A stretch of 64,000 nt of DNA from Baylisascaris procyonis. Taxonomy: Eukaryota > Nematoda > Chromadorea > Rhabditida > Ascarididae. Positions 13,436 to 26,687 of this stretch are shown here, piece by piece (position 1 is the first letter of the stretch; each line of letters starts with the position of its first letter). The notes beneath the pieces are model-generated. The model ran no database searches, was not told the DNA's origin, and was given only the letters and a program-made list of their open reading frames with translations. The translations under genes and the position numbers were made by a program. The DNA is taken from NCBI GenBank assembly GCA_037389465.1, contig JAZARR010000187.1, positions 3,436,001 to 3,500,000 of the forward strand, written 5' to 3'.

Positions 13436-15146
13436 TGCTGCGCGTTGCTATTGATAGTGTAACAATATCGAAACATTGATAAATAACTCGCTGATGCACA
13501 AGGATACTTAAACTAGCAACTCATTGCCGACATATGCTCTGCTTCAACGACACACCGACATAGATTAAAAAGGAAAAGCAAGATAATACTGAAATAAATA
13601 AACCTACAGACGGGATCCAGTGCGGTTATTTCGTAGAATTTGGCGTTATGCATTAAGGCCTTCGTTGCGCCCTCCCCATATGCAACCTGTCTTCGGTCAC
13701 CGAGATCGCCCTTGTTGCCAATCAGGAACAACAGCGGATCGGTCTGTCCTGAGCATCGCTCCAATTCTTCAATGTTTCTCTGTCATATTTTCATCCTTTA
13801 TTATAAAACAATCCTGCGATAAGAGCTATGACTGTGGAAAAAAGATTTAGCCTTCTTATAAGAAAAAATTCTTGTGTGAAGAAAACCTATCACCCAAGAA
13901 ATGTTTGTTGTGAAAAAGTTACTATTTTTAGCGATTCTATCTATTTTATTTTTAATTGTTATGGCAGACACGTTGCAGATGGTTCATTCTAAGGGATGGT
14001 CGAAAAGAGATTCATTTTAGATCATCCAGTCAAGGCCAAGGAGCCACTGGGTATCCGCAACATGGAAATGTCCTCTTCCTTTGTGTTCATGGATGTCGAA
14101 GTCGCATTCATAATAATCAGGAACATTGAGATCTTTTTATTGGCGAATTCGGCGTTAGGGCGATGGCAGCAACTCCGGACAACAGGTCGTGACTTTAACT
14201 TTGACGCTGAGTGCCGACTGCCTGCCGAGCAGCATTTGAATAGTGGGCCATTGATCTCGACTCTCCGGTATATGCGATTGATCTGTGTGACATCCGTCGC
14301 GGTATAGAGAGCGACGATGACACTGCTTGCACTTCTGCGGTTGAACTTTGAAATCTTTTCTCCAACTTAGCGAAGTTTTTAAAGAGATGTTTTTGTGGCC
14401 CACCGGATTCCATACATGGCACATCTCGTTGAGACAACCACAGCCTTTGGTCGAATGCCGCCCTCCTAAGGGGAAGTAAGATGAAGGCAGATCCCACGTG
14501 TAGTTCTTATTGACGGCGGCGGCATTGCTTCTGGGTGAAGGATTAGTGGTGAATTGCCAAGGAGCTCGAAATGTTGATTGGTATTCAAGAATTGCTAGAT
14601 TTCGAGATTGAGCTTCTTCAATTGTCGTTTCTGGGTTGTCTTTCATCTTACGCACAGCACGAACGCGAATGTCAATATCTATAGCAATGTGGAAGCTACA
14701 GATCCACAATCGCGCCTCATTTCTTCGCAACTGAAGGCGTTGAATTTAATCATCTCAAGACATCGATTGACGATCATGTTATAGTTACGTTTTTTTCGAG
14801 TCTTTTATCAACGATCTACAAGAGTATTCATAGGTGACAGTCATAGAGTCCTTTCAAAAGCTCCGATAATCCCTTGCAACTATCCTTCTTAAAGAACTAT
14901 ATTTATCCCATTCACAATACAATTCAGAAGAAAACTGAAGGTATACCTCTGATCCAATTTTCGACGTCATCAAACGATTGGCGTGAAGTTATGTCATAGA
15001 CAATAATGGCCGCTGTTGCGTTTCGCATGTACATCGGCACCTTCAACAGCCCTCTTAAACGATAATAGTCGGCGGAAAAAAACGACACAAAAAAGAACAC
15101 CTAAACCCCTACGCCTTGTTCTGGAATAGATTTACTTTATATTACG

Positions 15147-15242
<96 letters not shown>

Positions 15243-17154
15243 CAGATATGTCGCATAGAGTAGGTTACATATATTTAAATATAGATTAAACGCAAAATAT
15301 GATGCTACACAATATCGTAGGACAATTAAAAAAGCCTAGACGTCCTTGAATTTTTTTTTTCCGGAGAAAAGGTGATTTATTTGGTTTGAAAGAATGAATG
15401 AGATCGTCACTGAAGGAAATGTTAGGTGCATTAAAATGTTCGCATTGAAACATCTGAAGTTGCAATTAAATGAACAAGCCGATCGATGAATAAAAGAAAA
15501 TTTTGCGAAAAACATTCAGAACACAAAAGAAAATAGTAAAAAAACATAAATAAAAAAATCGATGCAAGTCTAGTGCTGAATGAAAAAAAAAAAACTTTTG
15601 AACGCAACAAAAATTAAACGTCACTTCCTTCGATAAGGGAGATTCTGTGAGAGAGGAGCTTGACGTGGCGAAAATTTATTTGTGGCGGTTAGGCAACAGC
15701 GTACCACCTCGCTATGCCTTCCCTCCCCCTTCCCCTACTTCGTTCCATTTCCATCCTCAATTGCTAATGGTAAGCAAAACTAATATGCAAGTAGAAGGTG
15801 GTACTGCAGTCGGGGATAAACTATGATAAGGGAACCAATTTCAGCGCTTCTAAGCATTTGTGTTAGGAACCTTAAATCAACAGACAAAATAAGCATTATT
15901 CCCAAATATTGTTTTCTTTTTACGATAAAGTTTGACGTTCTATAGCCGTTTTCCTATCTTCCATATTCGGCGGTTTTCGTAATTTTTTCCACGGAATGAA
16001 GTCGATGAATAATTTGAGCAATATGTAAATGGCGCTTAGTGGATTAGAGAAAAACGAATATGCATCACGCTTACCATACATCGAAATCGTTCTTGACCGG
16101 CCGTATCCCAAATCTGCATTTGTAGCGATTCACCATCTACATCTCTACAACAAAAGAACAGACGGTTACATAGTAAAGATTAGCGATAGAGAAAACCCTC
16201 ATAGTAATAGATGGTAAAATTTAAAGAACGGGAAAGTTTAACTGATGAGTGATGGAAGTTGGCAATAAGAAAATAATGTTGCGAAGATAGTGCTATAGAA
16301 ATTCTAATGAAAAGCGTATTTCATGAATATATGTTGAAATAGATTATTCTACTATGGTTGTCATTTGGTGGTTTAACGAGTATGCAAATGTAGCAACATG
16401 GCGATTACAAAATAAACGCTGAGAAGTACCATGAACAAGGAAACTCAATGATTTAGAAAAATCCTTCTATGCACCTTGAATAATAAAATTTTTTCTTTGA
16501 AAAAAAAAGCTTTCTATACAACACTGTTATTTACGCACATAATAGAAATGAAAATAATCTTACTATTACCGCTGATATGTGCACTTCTCATAGGTACTCA
16601 TTGGGAGGCATCCAAGAAGACGATAACTCGCTCATAACGAGCTCGTAGTATACATCAAGTTTCTCATGATCTACGAAAATAAAAATCGAGGATCAAGAAG
16701 GAAGAGCTAAGGGAAGGATTATTCCTAAACAGTGAAGTTCGTTTTCCACAGCATTAAACAAATATGCAAAAAAAGCGATTTTGAATGGAACACTTTCCCT
16801 TCAAGTGTTAAAATATCAACATTTATAATTCACACTCTCCCTGGTGTATTTTCAAAATTTACAGCAATTAGTTGAAGATAGCTATATTATGATTTAAGAA
16901 ATAAAGGAAACATGCCAAACTGTGGATACAATGAGCAATCAAATGAAACGGAAGTGATGAAAAATGACAATTAAAATTTTTCTTATAAAATTTTTAATTA
17001 AACGCACATATTGAGTACATTAAATAAATGAATAAAGTGTTGAATAAAGAAACTAACGCTTCACATGTGACGAATGATGCACCAATAGTTGCGTTGTGTG
17101 TGGTAAGTTCACCACCATATAGTTGACGATAGATAATACTTGTTTTACCAACAC
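13148..17154 (-). CDS. Rab-family small GTPase, 5' exon(s) not found
   Basis: Minus-strand exons, 5' to 3': 17154-17058 (GVGKTSII and the effector-loop text [10 protein letters not shown]), 16144-16075 ([12 protein letters not shown]), 15040-14947 ([14 protein letters not shown]), 13779-13608 (FLIGNKGDL, then [10 protein letters not shown]) and 13299-13148 ([14 protein letters not shown], ending KRCCGIL-stop). G1, G2, G3 and G4 are intact. G5 reads EITAL where Rabs usually have ETSAK, so the guanine-binding lysine is replaced. The CGIL end fits a geranylgeranylated C-terminus, implying membrane attachment. Four of the joins are in phase where they can be checked; the join 14947 to 13779 is out by one base and its donor is GTATAC, so a small exon may be missing. 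The start of the P-loop (before GVGKT) lies in an exon I could not find. Closest subfamily uncertain; Rab5/22-like wording. Confidence 0.85.
13356..13431. repeat. (TA)n microsatellite
   Basis: About 75 bp of pure TA dinucleotides inside the last intron of the Rab-like gene, some 55 bp upstream of its final exon on the minus strand. Confidence 0.95.
13980..14730 (-). mobile_element. Decayed LTR-retrotransposon gag/protease relic
   Basis: Minus-strand protein-like text is open in one frame from 14730 to 14155 and continues in shifted frames to about 13980. The upstream part has a gag-like segment ([15 protein letters not shown]) followed by a broken zinc-knuckle-like stretch near 14430. Around 14300-14230 the text VEINGPLFK is followed by [10 protein letters not shown], where an aspartic protease would show its Asp-Thr-Gly-Ser; only the serine remains. 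Near 14030-13990 the text LLGLDWMI matches the strand after the flap in Ty3/gypsy proteases, then a stop. Several frames must be used, so it cannot be functional. It lies inside the intron of the Rab-like gene on the same strand. No LTRs or reverse transcriptase seen. The exact clade is not settled. Confidence 0.6.
15148..15237. repeat. (AT)n microsatellite
   Basis: About 90 bp of uninterrupted AT dinucleotides in an intron of the Rab-like GTPase gene. Confidence 0.95.
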
Positions 17155-17799
17155 CTTAAATACAGTCTTTTGCTCGATGATTATAACTAAAGATAGTTTT
17201 TTTTTTCATGATACTTTATGTCAATAGTTTCATGATTAAAGATAGTTTATTATGGCTGCCAAATAAGCAAAATTAGGAAAACTGAAATGAACAGAAATGC
17301 AGGATAAATAATTCGTCCTTCGCAATGAAATAATAAAGGAAGACATAGGAAGCATTATCCCCATTTGGTATCTATGTATGTGACATATTGCTCGGGAATT
17401 AAGCATGTTATTTTCATCGCTAAAGGATTGGTAGATGGAAGTGAGTGCGTTCGATAATACATATGTGTTAGGCTATCAAGCTGGTCCTGTAATAACAGGA
17501 GAGACGAATAAGCGATACGTCTTATCGAGGTGTAAACAGCAATCTACCGTAGGTGATTTCTGTTTACAACAAAGACGATTTGATAAGATCCAACGATCGA
17601 AGCGAGCAAATGCAATAGAGGTCCCTTCAACATTCACATATGTCGACCCGTTTTGTTTACACACCCAACATCGTGAAGGGGATTCCCCCACTTGATAACA
17701 CATCGCCGCATATCGCTGCAAATGTGCAATACGCACAAATTTATATGTCACAATCAATTCCCATTGCTTTTCATCAATAATCGCAACAGGAATCCGCGT

Positions 17800-18107
17800 T
17801 CACAAGTTGAATTTATAATGCACTATGAGAGAATTTTCGAATATTTTCATTAAAAAGGAAAACGAACGAAGAACAACATCCAATCGCTTCTTTACATTGT
17901 TAGCTGCTGGGTGGTCATCATCGAATAGTACCGTCATAGATTCACTCAGTTTCTTCTTTGACAGTTTTCGCGCTTTCCGCTTACTATGCCTTACGTATAA
18001 ATCTTCTCCCTCACCTTCTCCACTTAATAAAGCTACCAATTCGGAGAGGTCCTTCAAAGTTCTCTTCAAATTTTCCTTTTCTGGGAGATTTTCGACTTTC
18101 TCCCGTA
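17800..18107 (-). CDS. Candidate basic, helical coding exon
   Basis: The minus-strand frame from about 18107 to 17800 is open and reads as charged, helix-prone protein: EKVENLPEKENLKRTLKDLS, then an acidic GEGEGED, then a very basic HSKRKARKLSKKK, then FDDDHPAANN and VKKRLDVVL. The final residues resemble the first beta strand of a Rab just before the P-loop, and the piece lies upstream of and on the same strand as the Rab-like gene, so it may be an upstream exon of it. A possible donor is the GTTCGT following the VVL codons. No exon carrying the missing P-loop residues was found between it and 17154. Family unknown; the composition argues for coding, but function cannot be stated. Confidence 0.4.
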
Positions 18108-18129
18108 TCCCTTATCCCTCTGCCTCTGC

Positions 18130-21100
18130 TCGTTCGACCACTCGGCGAATAACAAAAAAAGTCCATCGCAGTAACTCCATCAAAATAATGATAGCTCTAT
18201 GCAAATACGCTTACTTATCGCGTGACCCCAATGAAGCTTTAAAGGAGAAGAATATTTGAAAAGAAACGATGTTACTCTTTGGCGTTCCGCTGAATTGTTT
18301 ATTTTTTTGAAATCTTTCGCACAAACATAAAATAAACTAACCTCCTAATTCTCTCAATATCCCTTAAGCATCGTGCTCTTTATTTTATCACAAGAATTAA
18401 ATCCGAAAGGAATTGAACTCCAATAGAGGTTTTAATTTCTCGCTCGTATGGCAGCTGTAGTTTTTAGGTATAAATGCTTTGCAGGTCGATGCAAAATGTA
18501 GCATTTCTTGAATTAATTGAATTTCTGGTAATTAGTTACATACTTGTTTGTTGTGTAAGATGTTTATGTAGAATAGACTTTAATCCGGATACAAATGCCG
18601 AAGGAAATACCTTCCAACATTATGAATATATTAGAAGCAAGAAGATGACAACGATGAGAATGACGAATGACAACGAGAAGAGCAGTATAAGAAACAAAGT
18701 TATGACAAGAGCATAACAAATTCCATCAATCACAGAAACTAATCTCAGGGATAGATACATGATGGAGGAAGTGGATTAGGTAAACAAACCAGAATTCCCA
18801 AGTGTAACGACCTTCGCTTTGGATGAGGGAATCGAGAGTGAAACGTCGTCTGCATGTTCACGCACTGCCGCTTTCACCCTTTCAGATGCATACAAAGACT
18901 TCCATGAGTGCTCCATTGTATCACTGCAGATTTCTTAAAAGAGTTGATAGTGGATCAAATAGAATCAAGTATTGGCGCCGATATATTCATCTGTATCCAT
19001 CGAATCGTATCGATATATAATCAAACAACTCATATAATCAAACGCCAAATATCGTCCAATAAGATCCATTGGCAGCATCCATGATACCGTTAGGTTATGA
19101 CTTGCATTCTATGTTCTTGCAAGTAAATACACCTGTAGAATATAAGGCCAGTTGTCTGGACCATTAACGATAAATTCATACAGATTAAAATTTGTTTCCT
19201 ACAACTTGCTTTTTTAAGGAGGAACGATTATAGCCGTACGATGCAAGGAAGGTCCTATGAACACAGTAACCTAGTTCAACCTAGTTCGTTGGTTAGCCTC
19301 AATTATTTCTCCCGAAACGGGAAGAAAGACGACAACTAGTGTTTGGGATGGGAGATAGGGTTGCACGTTGTGTAGAGAAAATGAACGGTGGATTTTCTTA
19401 GTTGTTTGAATATTAATGAATGGGATAGTTGAATCAATATGAAATAAAAGATTTTCAAATTTTCAGAACGCTTTGAGAGAGAAAACATCAGAGACTACAA
19501 AGGAAGAAAAAAATGTGCAGAGAGAAATGCGAGCAAATGAGATTGCTTTGGTATCGAACCTCCGTAATGTTATTGTTGACTGCCGATTATCTAGAAGAGG
19601 TGGGCTTCTCTCAGGTTGGACTACTACCATTCCCGTACCTTCGCAGGATCTGAATAATCGGGAGGAACAAAAAAAAATAAGCACTCTAATCGTATGGTTT
19701 TTTCCTCCCTGTGAAATAAACCACGAAAGCAAAGCTATGAGAGAATTGCAACGAGCATCAGCGGTGCTGTGGACAATGCAATGAGCATAGACGAAACAGG
19801 TTCCGATAACGCTGAGGCATCACTGTAACGTGAGGGTCAAACCCACGAGGGTTTAGTGACGTATTGCAAATACGATCGTGCAATCAATCATCCCATCGCA
19901 TCACAAAACAGTGATGCGCTTATAGACCATACAAAGCAAGACCGCCCAATACTGTATATTTTTAAACAGAAATTTCCACAAAACCTTAGCTATTTGAAAA
20001 AGTTCTTTGCCGAAAATCGTTTTTACGATCACACTTGAGAAGTACTGGAGAAATGTAACTTGCAAGTTTTGTGCTGTTCTTTGGCCAGTCAATTATATTA
20101 AGGTCGCTATCATAGCTGTTAAATTTCAACTGTGCAACTTTCAAGAATTGTGAGTTCAAGCAGCTGCCAACAAACAGACAGACAAACAAATAGACGCATG
20201 CGCAGGCAATACGCCACTATAGTACAAGACGTTCACAAAAGTGCTGTCCGTATGAATAGGATCGGCTCTACCAGTGGCGATGATGAATGTCATACAATTC
20301 CTGATTTGTGAAGAGCTAGATGCTCCAAGCATTTCATTCGCCTTGTTCGAATTTGAGCCAAGAAACAAACGCGTAATAACGCTGAAAGTACGTAAAGACA
20401 GAAGCGCCTAAATGTTGAACGTCGATTTTTATCAGTAAGCAATCCATCTTATCGTCTTTATTTGCGTTAACATCTTCGATTGGATCTGCATGGTGGGAAA
20501 CGGGCCGGCAGATAATCAATCTATTGTTTGAATAAATCATGAAAGGATAGTGCTATGCACCCTCGCTTTATCGTTGAAAAAAAACCCCACCACCTTGGTC
20601 CTAGGAAATTATGCTTTAAAAATTTACATTTGAAATATTTTATAAATAGTAGAGTGAATATTTTTCACGAATACAAAACTATCACCGTAATGATGGTTTA
20701 GGTCCATCCAATTTTTCGAGATCTAAAGCTTTAAACTTTCGAAATTCCTGGTGGAGTGCCACAGTGAATTTATGGGAAAAAAATAGAAGTGCTAGAGAGG
20801 TGGATGCGATATACACTTTTATATTTCATTTCACTAGATCGATCAACTATTCAAATATGCAAATGCCGATAATTGAAAAAAATAATCGCCTGAAAATGAG
20901 CTTCCTCATGAAATTATTCGATTAGATAGTATAAATCTTGAGTCTATGAACTGCTTTTTTTTCTCAACAAATACGGCCGTCAACAAAAATTTCATTGCTT
21001 CCTCAAAAAGACAAACAGTAACGCATGCGGGAAACACATGAAATCAATGATATCTTGCAAGGAATTGATTGCCAAAAATTTCGAGAAATCGATTTATTAA

Positions 21101-23932
21101 AAAATATTAGAGCAGAAACAATAAATTTTGTTATGGAATGTAGAAAAATCAAAATCATCGGTGGCAACAATCTACGGTAATTGATAAGAAAACTTCGATG
21201 AACTCTGAGTTTTCATGTAGTCAACTCAGCACAGATCATGCAACAAAACTTTGCATTCACTCATTTTTTTTTAACGTGAAACGATTTCACTGTGGAAGAA
21301 ATGAGCATCTTCGACTCAACGAAAATAGCGGGCAGGCGTGGTGGACGAAAATTTCAGTGCAGTAATCACTTGGTACCCCATTTGTTGTGAATCTACTTTG
21401 ATCTTCCATGTTGAAAAATTATTTCAACTGAATAGGATATCAACTTAATTTTCAAAAACGCTTTCTTAATAAGCAGAAGAAATGTGAAGGAGGAATGAAG
21501 AAAGAGGGAAAATTTCTAACGCTTATAAGCGGAAATAAATCCTCTCAAAATGAGCGCATTTAAAAATATTTAAAACAATACCTACTACCAGATGTACTTT
21601 TATATTCCGCTCATTTGACCAACCGGTTTCGTAAATTATTAACAAAAAATGAAACATCTCGAAAAATAGTTTCAAATTTTGACTCAACAAATCATCCGCA
21701 CACAATTTTTTATTAAAAAAATTTTTTTGCTGTTCAACGCACTGATAAATAAATTTGAGTGGGAATCTTTTTCCGCATTCAAATATTTATAACTCCTTTC
21801 AAGATCGGCCAATTAATGTGCGTTATGCTATAGAAAGCTATTTTCTGGTGTAAATAATACTGATCAAATTTTGCAACTTTTTTTACATGTTGCATAATAA
21901 ACCTATAATACATCTTAATTTGCAGAGATGCATAATAGAAAAAATGGAAAGAGAAATGTGCCGATATTCATCGAATTTTACTGAAAGAGAAGTTAAAGAT
22001 AAGAAAAAAGTAGTTAATAAGGGAAAAACAATATTTATGAATGCGTGGAAATAGTTGCCGATAACGGCCCACGTATATAAATGTTTATATCTAATGTGCA
22101 TATTCGACTATTCAAACAACGTCAACGTCTATTGATGTAATTATCATTTACAATTATAAAGGCTAGGATAATGTTGTGTATATGTATGGAGCGTTCTTTT
22201 TAAGGATATTCTTAATGAATAATGAATGGATCCACATGGATAACTATGTCGTCCATTTCTAAATAATATCAACTAAATCGCTCTTATGAGTGTCTTTTTG
22301 AAGATGTTGAGCCTAATATCATCTATGCCACTAAATATTATATCAAAGCTAGTGGTTTAATTAAAACTATCGTTACGAATAACCCGCCATTGTAGTATAT
22401 CTAGTTTTCAATGCGATAGTGATGCATCGGAAAATGATAGTATTTCAGTTGGATAGGACTATAATTTTTAAGTGTTTGAGGAACACTGTAAAGTGGATGA
22501 ACAATAGAGTACAGTTCAATAATAGCTGATAGGAGATGGTCTTTGTGGTATCTGAAGAAACTTCTAGAATTAGCTCAAGCTAGACCTTCAGCACTTCATC
22601 TGCTGAAGTTATTAAATAATTCAAAATTTAGAAACAAATGTAATAATAATATCGTGATGAAACGCCCATATATCATCATAACTATTTACTGTGAATTTCT
22701 TATCGGTACGATTCATAAAAAAGCTAACAAACAATTGTCAATATTTCGAAAGAATTGCATTCAAAGTTTTTGCAATGAAATTTCCACCTTATGAGCCTTC
22801 ATATTAAATTTTATGCGCTTTTTTAAATTTGAATAGTTTTATTTGCAAAATTCCAAAAATTAATTGAACAAAACAAATAAACAAATAGTAAAAGCAGCAC
22901 ATTTTAATGCGTGAAATTTCACAACAGTTCTATTTATGCCAATGAGTTGTAACGAAATCAATGATAACAACAAAATTAGTGATAACATCGGAGCGAATGC
23001 GATGGGAAATGCGGAAAAAGGGGCGGAAAATGATTCATAGCAATAACAGTAAACAGCAATGAAAGATTCTACTCTTCCACCTGTAATATTCTAGCAAAGT
23101 TGCAACAGTTTTATACATGATTGCACTAGCGCGTGATACTGCCTTATTTACCTGTGACCATGAATAAGCTGACCGACTGCAAATAAGAATGGCGCAGAAT
23201 ACACCCATTACCACGATAACAGCGATTTAAGATGCATAGGTAAAATTTTCCACGTAGCAAGTAAAAAATATCAATGAGAAATACGCCAAAATAGTACATA
23301 AGTGGGTAAATCAAAAACGAACCTAAAACTGCTTCAACAACGGGCGGAAACGAATAGAAAAGTTAATCGGGCACCTCACTCATTTATTGGTTCGCTAACC
23401 GCCTTTGGGATCTCAAACTCAACCACCAGAAACAAAAAAAAAAAAAAGAAAACGCTTTAGTGGGACACTACTACTCACACCTATGACATACAAGTGCAAC
23501 GAAAGACATGTAATTGTGTATATAGAATATCAGGTATACTGATGTTTTTCACACTGCAATATATTCGATGATAGGAGTGAATATTTGACTAAATTGAGGT
23601 CATTTTGCACAATGAGCTCAACTCAAATGTAGTTATTGAACGTATTCAATCGATCGGGCTACAGAGGTTGCAGAAAATCAGCTTTCACTTCTCAACGTAC
23701 AGATTAATCAAAGTGTATGCGATTAAAAGAAAAGTTCAACAACCTAAAGTTGGTTAATAAAGCTGAAAGTAAGGGAAAGAAGGGAAAATTAAAGTTATCG
23801 TATAGATGTGGGTTGCAATGTTGTTAAAGCCATCGTTCAAGTAGATGAGAGCGCACACTCGACGTCTAATGAATTATCTCTTCTGAATAATAGAGAAAAG
23901 AGCGCCCTGCAGCGCCCTAAACCCGTTTTCTT

Positions 23933-23936
<4 letters not shown>
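18130..23936. other. Long AT-rich stretch, no supported gene
   Basis: Almost 5.8 kb with only isolated reading frames. The best of these is + strand 19466-19784, which follows a TTTTCAG acceptor and starts NALREKTSETTKEEKNV, but it has no donor and no recognisable domain. Another is - strand 20368-20156 (LGSNSNKANEMLGASSSS). Both may be chance. Probably intergenic or a large intron. Confidence 0.4.

Positions 23937-23998
<62 letters not shown>
23937..23998. repeat. (AT)n microsatellite
   Basis: About 60 bp of AT dinucleotides between CTTGTACT and ACGTAAAT. Confidence 0.95.
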
Positions 23999-23999
<1 letters not shown>

Positions 24000-26687
24000 G
24001 TAAATAGGTATGTTAATGCTTCTTTACAAATAAAAAGTATTTCACATTTCTCACAAATTTCACTTATGGTACTATTCTTACTTAGAGTAATGCACTAGGA
24101 GGTAGCAGGGCTGTAGCCAAGCCGTAGGACAGGAGGAACTCTTCCTGCCGAAGCGATGCAATTGATTAGTAGGTAATTAGCTAGAAATAATTAGTAAGTA
24201 GGAGTCTTTGTAATACAGCTCAAGCATCCCCTTATTACGATGAAATATTTCTAGCAAGATATGGCTTTCAACGTTTTTTTTTTTCATTTGAACGGTTCTA
24301 CTTGCCTTTTTAAATGGTGAATACAATAAAAAAAAATTTCAAAGGTAAGAAGAGAACCGTAAAGTCCTAAACCAAGAGTGTAAATAATACTATAAATTAA
24401 CATTAATGGCAAATTTAATATAAATATTAATTAATGGAATGGAAACAAAAACTTAGATTAGAAAAATTATACTAACAGATTATAGTGAAATGGAATTTAA
24501 TATCGTTTTCTTCATTTGTCTTTCATTTAATTTGTAACGTTAAATTTAAAAGAGTTAATCGTTCTATGAAGAAAAATTTAAAAATAGTTGATCATACAAT
24601 AAAGAAAATATCAATCCAAGCTGTTCGAAAAGCTTCAACCTTAGAACTTCTATTGAGCAAAGCGTTGAGAATTTCTGAAGTCTTGGATTTAGTGATTTCG
24701 CATTATAATGCGTCACTTATCATTTCTGTTCATTCTTCTACACTCATCCGCTTAATTCGGCGAACGTGAAAAAGTTTTAGATGGCTGATATATCTATGAG
24801 CAATACTCTCAGACGTTTGCGAGAGAATTTCTGTTTTTAGTGTTTAAGAAGCAATCCCATATGCCCTATAGAACTTTTTCTTTCAAAATTAAAAGACAAT
24901 CTATAAGAAATATTTACTAATAGAAGGAAAAAAATCAAGCAAAAAAACGATCGATGTTTCTTTGTCTTAGGGACAGCTTGAAGGCATGTTCCTTGCTAGA
25001 TGGTAAGCGTGGCGAAACGATGAAGAAAAAGAGAGGTGATAGGGAAGAGTACGTGAAAATTTTGTGCTCGGAAATCTCGATGGTGCGTTAAATCTGCCAA
25101 AAATTCAACGATGAGGAGTTTTAAAGATTTGCATTCCCCCACCGATGATTCGCCGATTGAATAGCAAGTCAGAAAAACTATAAAATTTTCGCAATAGAGA
25201 ATAACTTTGCTTGATATTTTGTAGCAATAGACATTGATGACAGAAAGGATTCATCACATATCCTATCACTACTACTAACTAATAAGTCGAGTACAGTAAC
25301 TCTATGCTAACTATATGTTACTGTAATCTTACTATTAGCTAACGCAACTATCTGGACTAATTATTAGTGTTTGATCCTGCCTACCAATGCTATCGGTAAT
25401 AGTGAATGCTTATTATGAGCGCTGAGCACTACTCAAAGTCCCTAATATCAGTGCTATATGATCACACCTGATATTATTTAGAACCAAGAAGTGTTACCTA
25501 ATGCTAGATTCGAATAATGTCATTGACAACATGACCGACCATTATTATGAATTTATCTAAGACTATGATACTACAAATTACTTTATTCTGCTGTACTATT
25601 TCTCTAGCATCTAATACTAGACATTCCACTGATACTATTATTACTGGAACTATCTGATTATTATTTGTGCTGTTTTTATTTAAATAATGCTACTGCTAGA
25701 AAAACTTTCTAAAACTATAAAATGAAAGCAAAGAACGAAATCTTTTGGGAGAGTATGATGAGATGCAATTGTGATGTGCATCTCTCAATGTGCTGATTGA
25801 TGCACTGCGTTGTGCCTAATGCAATAGTGATCATCATCGGCTGTGCTGTTGTAAACGAGAAATTTTATTCAACATTTACGCTCATAGGGGGGTTTCCACT
25901 GGAAAGCGTCTGGTGTACAACCTTCTTATGTTACTCCCAGTTGTAAATCACGCACTCAATATCTGCAACGCCCTAATAGCTGGAGCATTTTACGGTCGAG
26001 GTCACTCTTGAGATACGGCACGTCTTGTGACCGACTGACCATCGACTTACCGCACCGCTTAATCAATAGCCTAGGCAACGCAATGTGCATCCCCACGGTG
26101 ATAAGGTGATATGACGTCATGGTGATGGAACTTTCGAGACACACTTGGATAAATGCTTAGTGATAAAACAATAACCAAACATACTCCATTAGCGTAATTA
26201 TTCATATATGCATATGTTGCATAAAATCGCATATATTCAATATAATTGGCTAGCCAAAATTAAAGTTTTGCATGTATGAATTCAAAACTATGAAACAGGA
26301 AAGAAAACGATACATTCCAACGGATTTGGGTAGAACATAATTATTTGATCAAAGCCAAGCCGGTTCCGATCAGGCTACGGGCTAAGCAGGATTGATTCGA
26401 GCCATTTCATGTCGTTAGCAATTATTTCGATCTGAACTCTCGTATGTTTAACGCAAGCACCCTATCAATTAAACGGGAAATAAGTTACGTTACCATGGAC
26501 CTGACTAGAGAAGAAACCCAACTATGCAGGATTCGAAAGGCGGTCTCGCATAAAATGGTTTCTTAGCGTATCTATGGCGGTGATTTTGAAACCCTTGCAA
26601 ATCGAGGAATTCAGACCTGTCTGACGATAGGTTTCTGGTGAGGTGATGGGTAGTTTCTTCATCAATTGCTATTACAAGAAGTGCATG
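24000..26687. other. No supported gene
   Basis: AT-rich DNA. One + frame at 24485-24769 has a plausible hydrophobic and basic composition but no splice or start context and no known domain. Nothing else stands out. Confidence 0.4.

Noticed and set aside
14155..14730. Single 191-residue host gene
   Set aside because: The frame carries gag- and protease-like text that continues in other frames, so it is a retroelement relic rather than a nested gene.
23808..24098. Open frames with long Ile-Tyr runs
   Set aside because: They are translations of (AT)n microsatellites; the same holds for frames at 13224-13499, 29618-30058 (left part of the frame) and 34613-34858.
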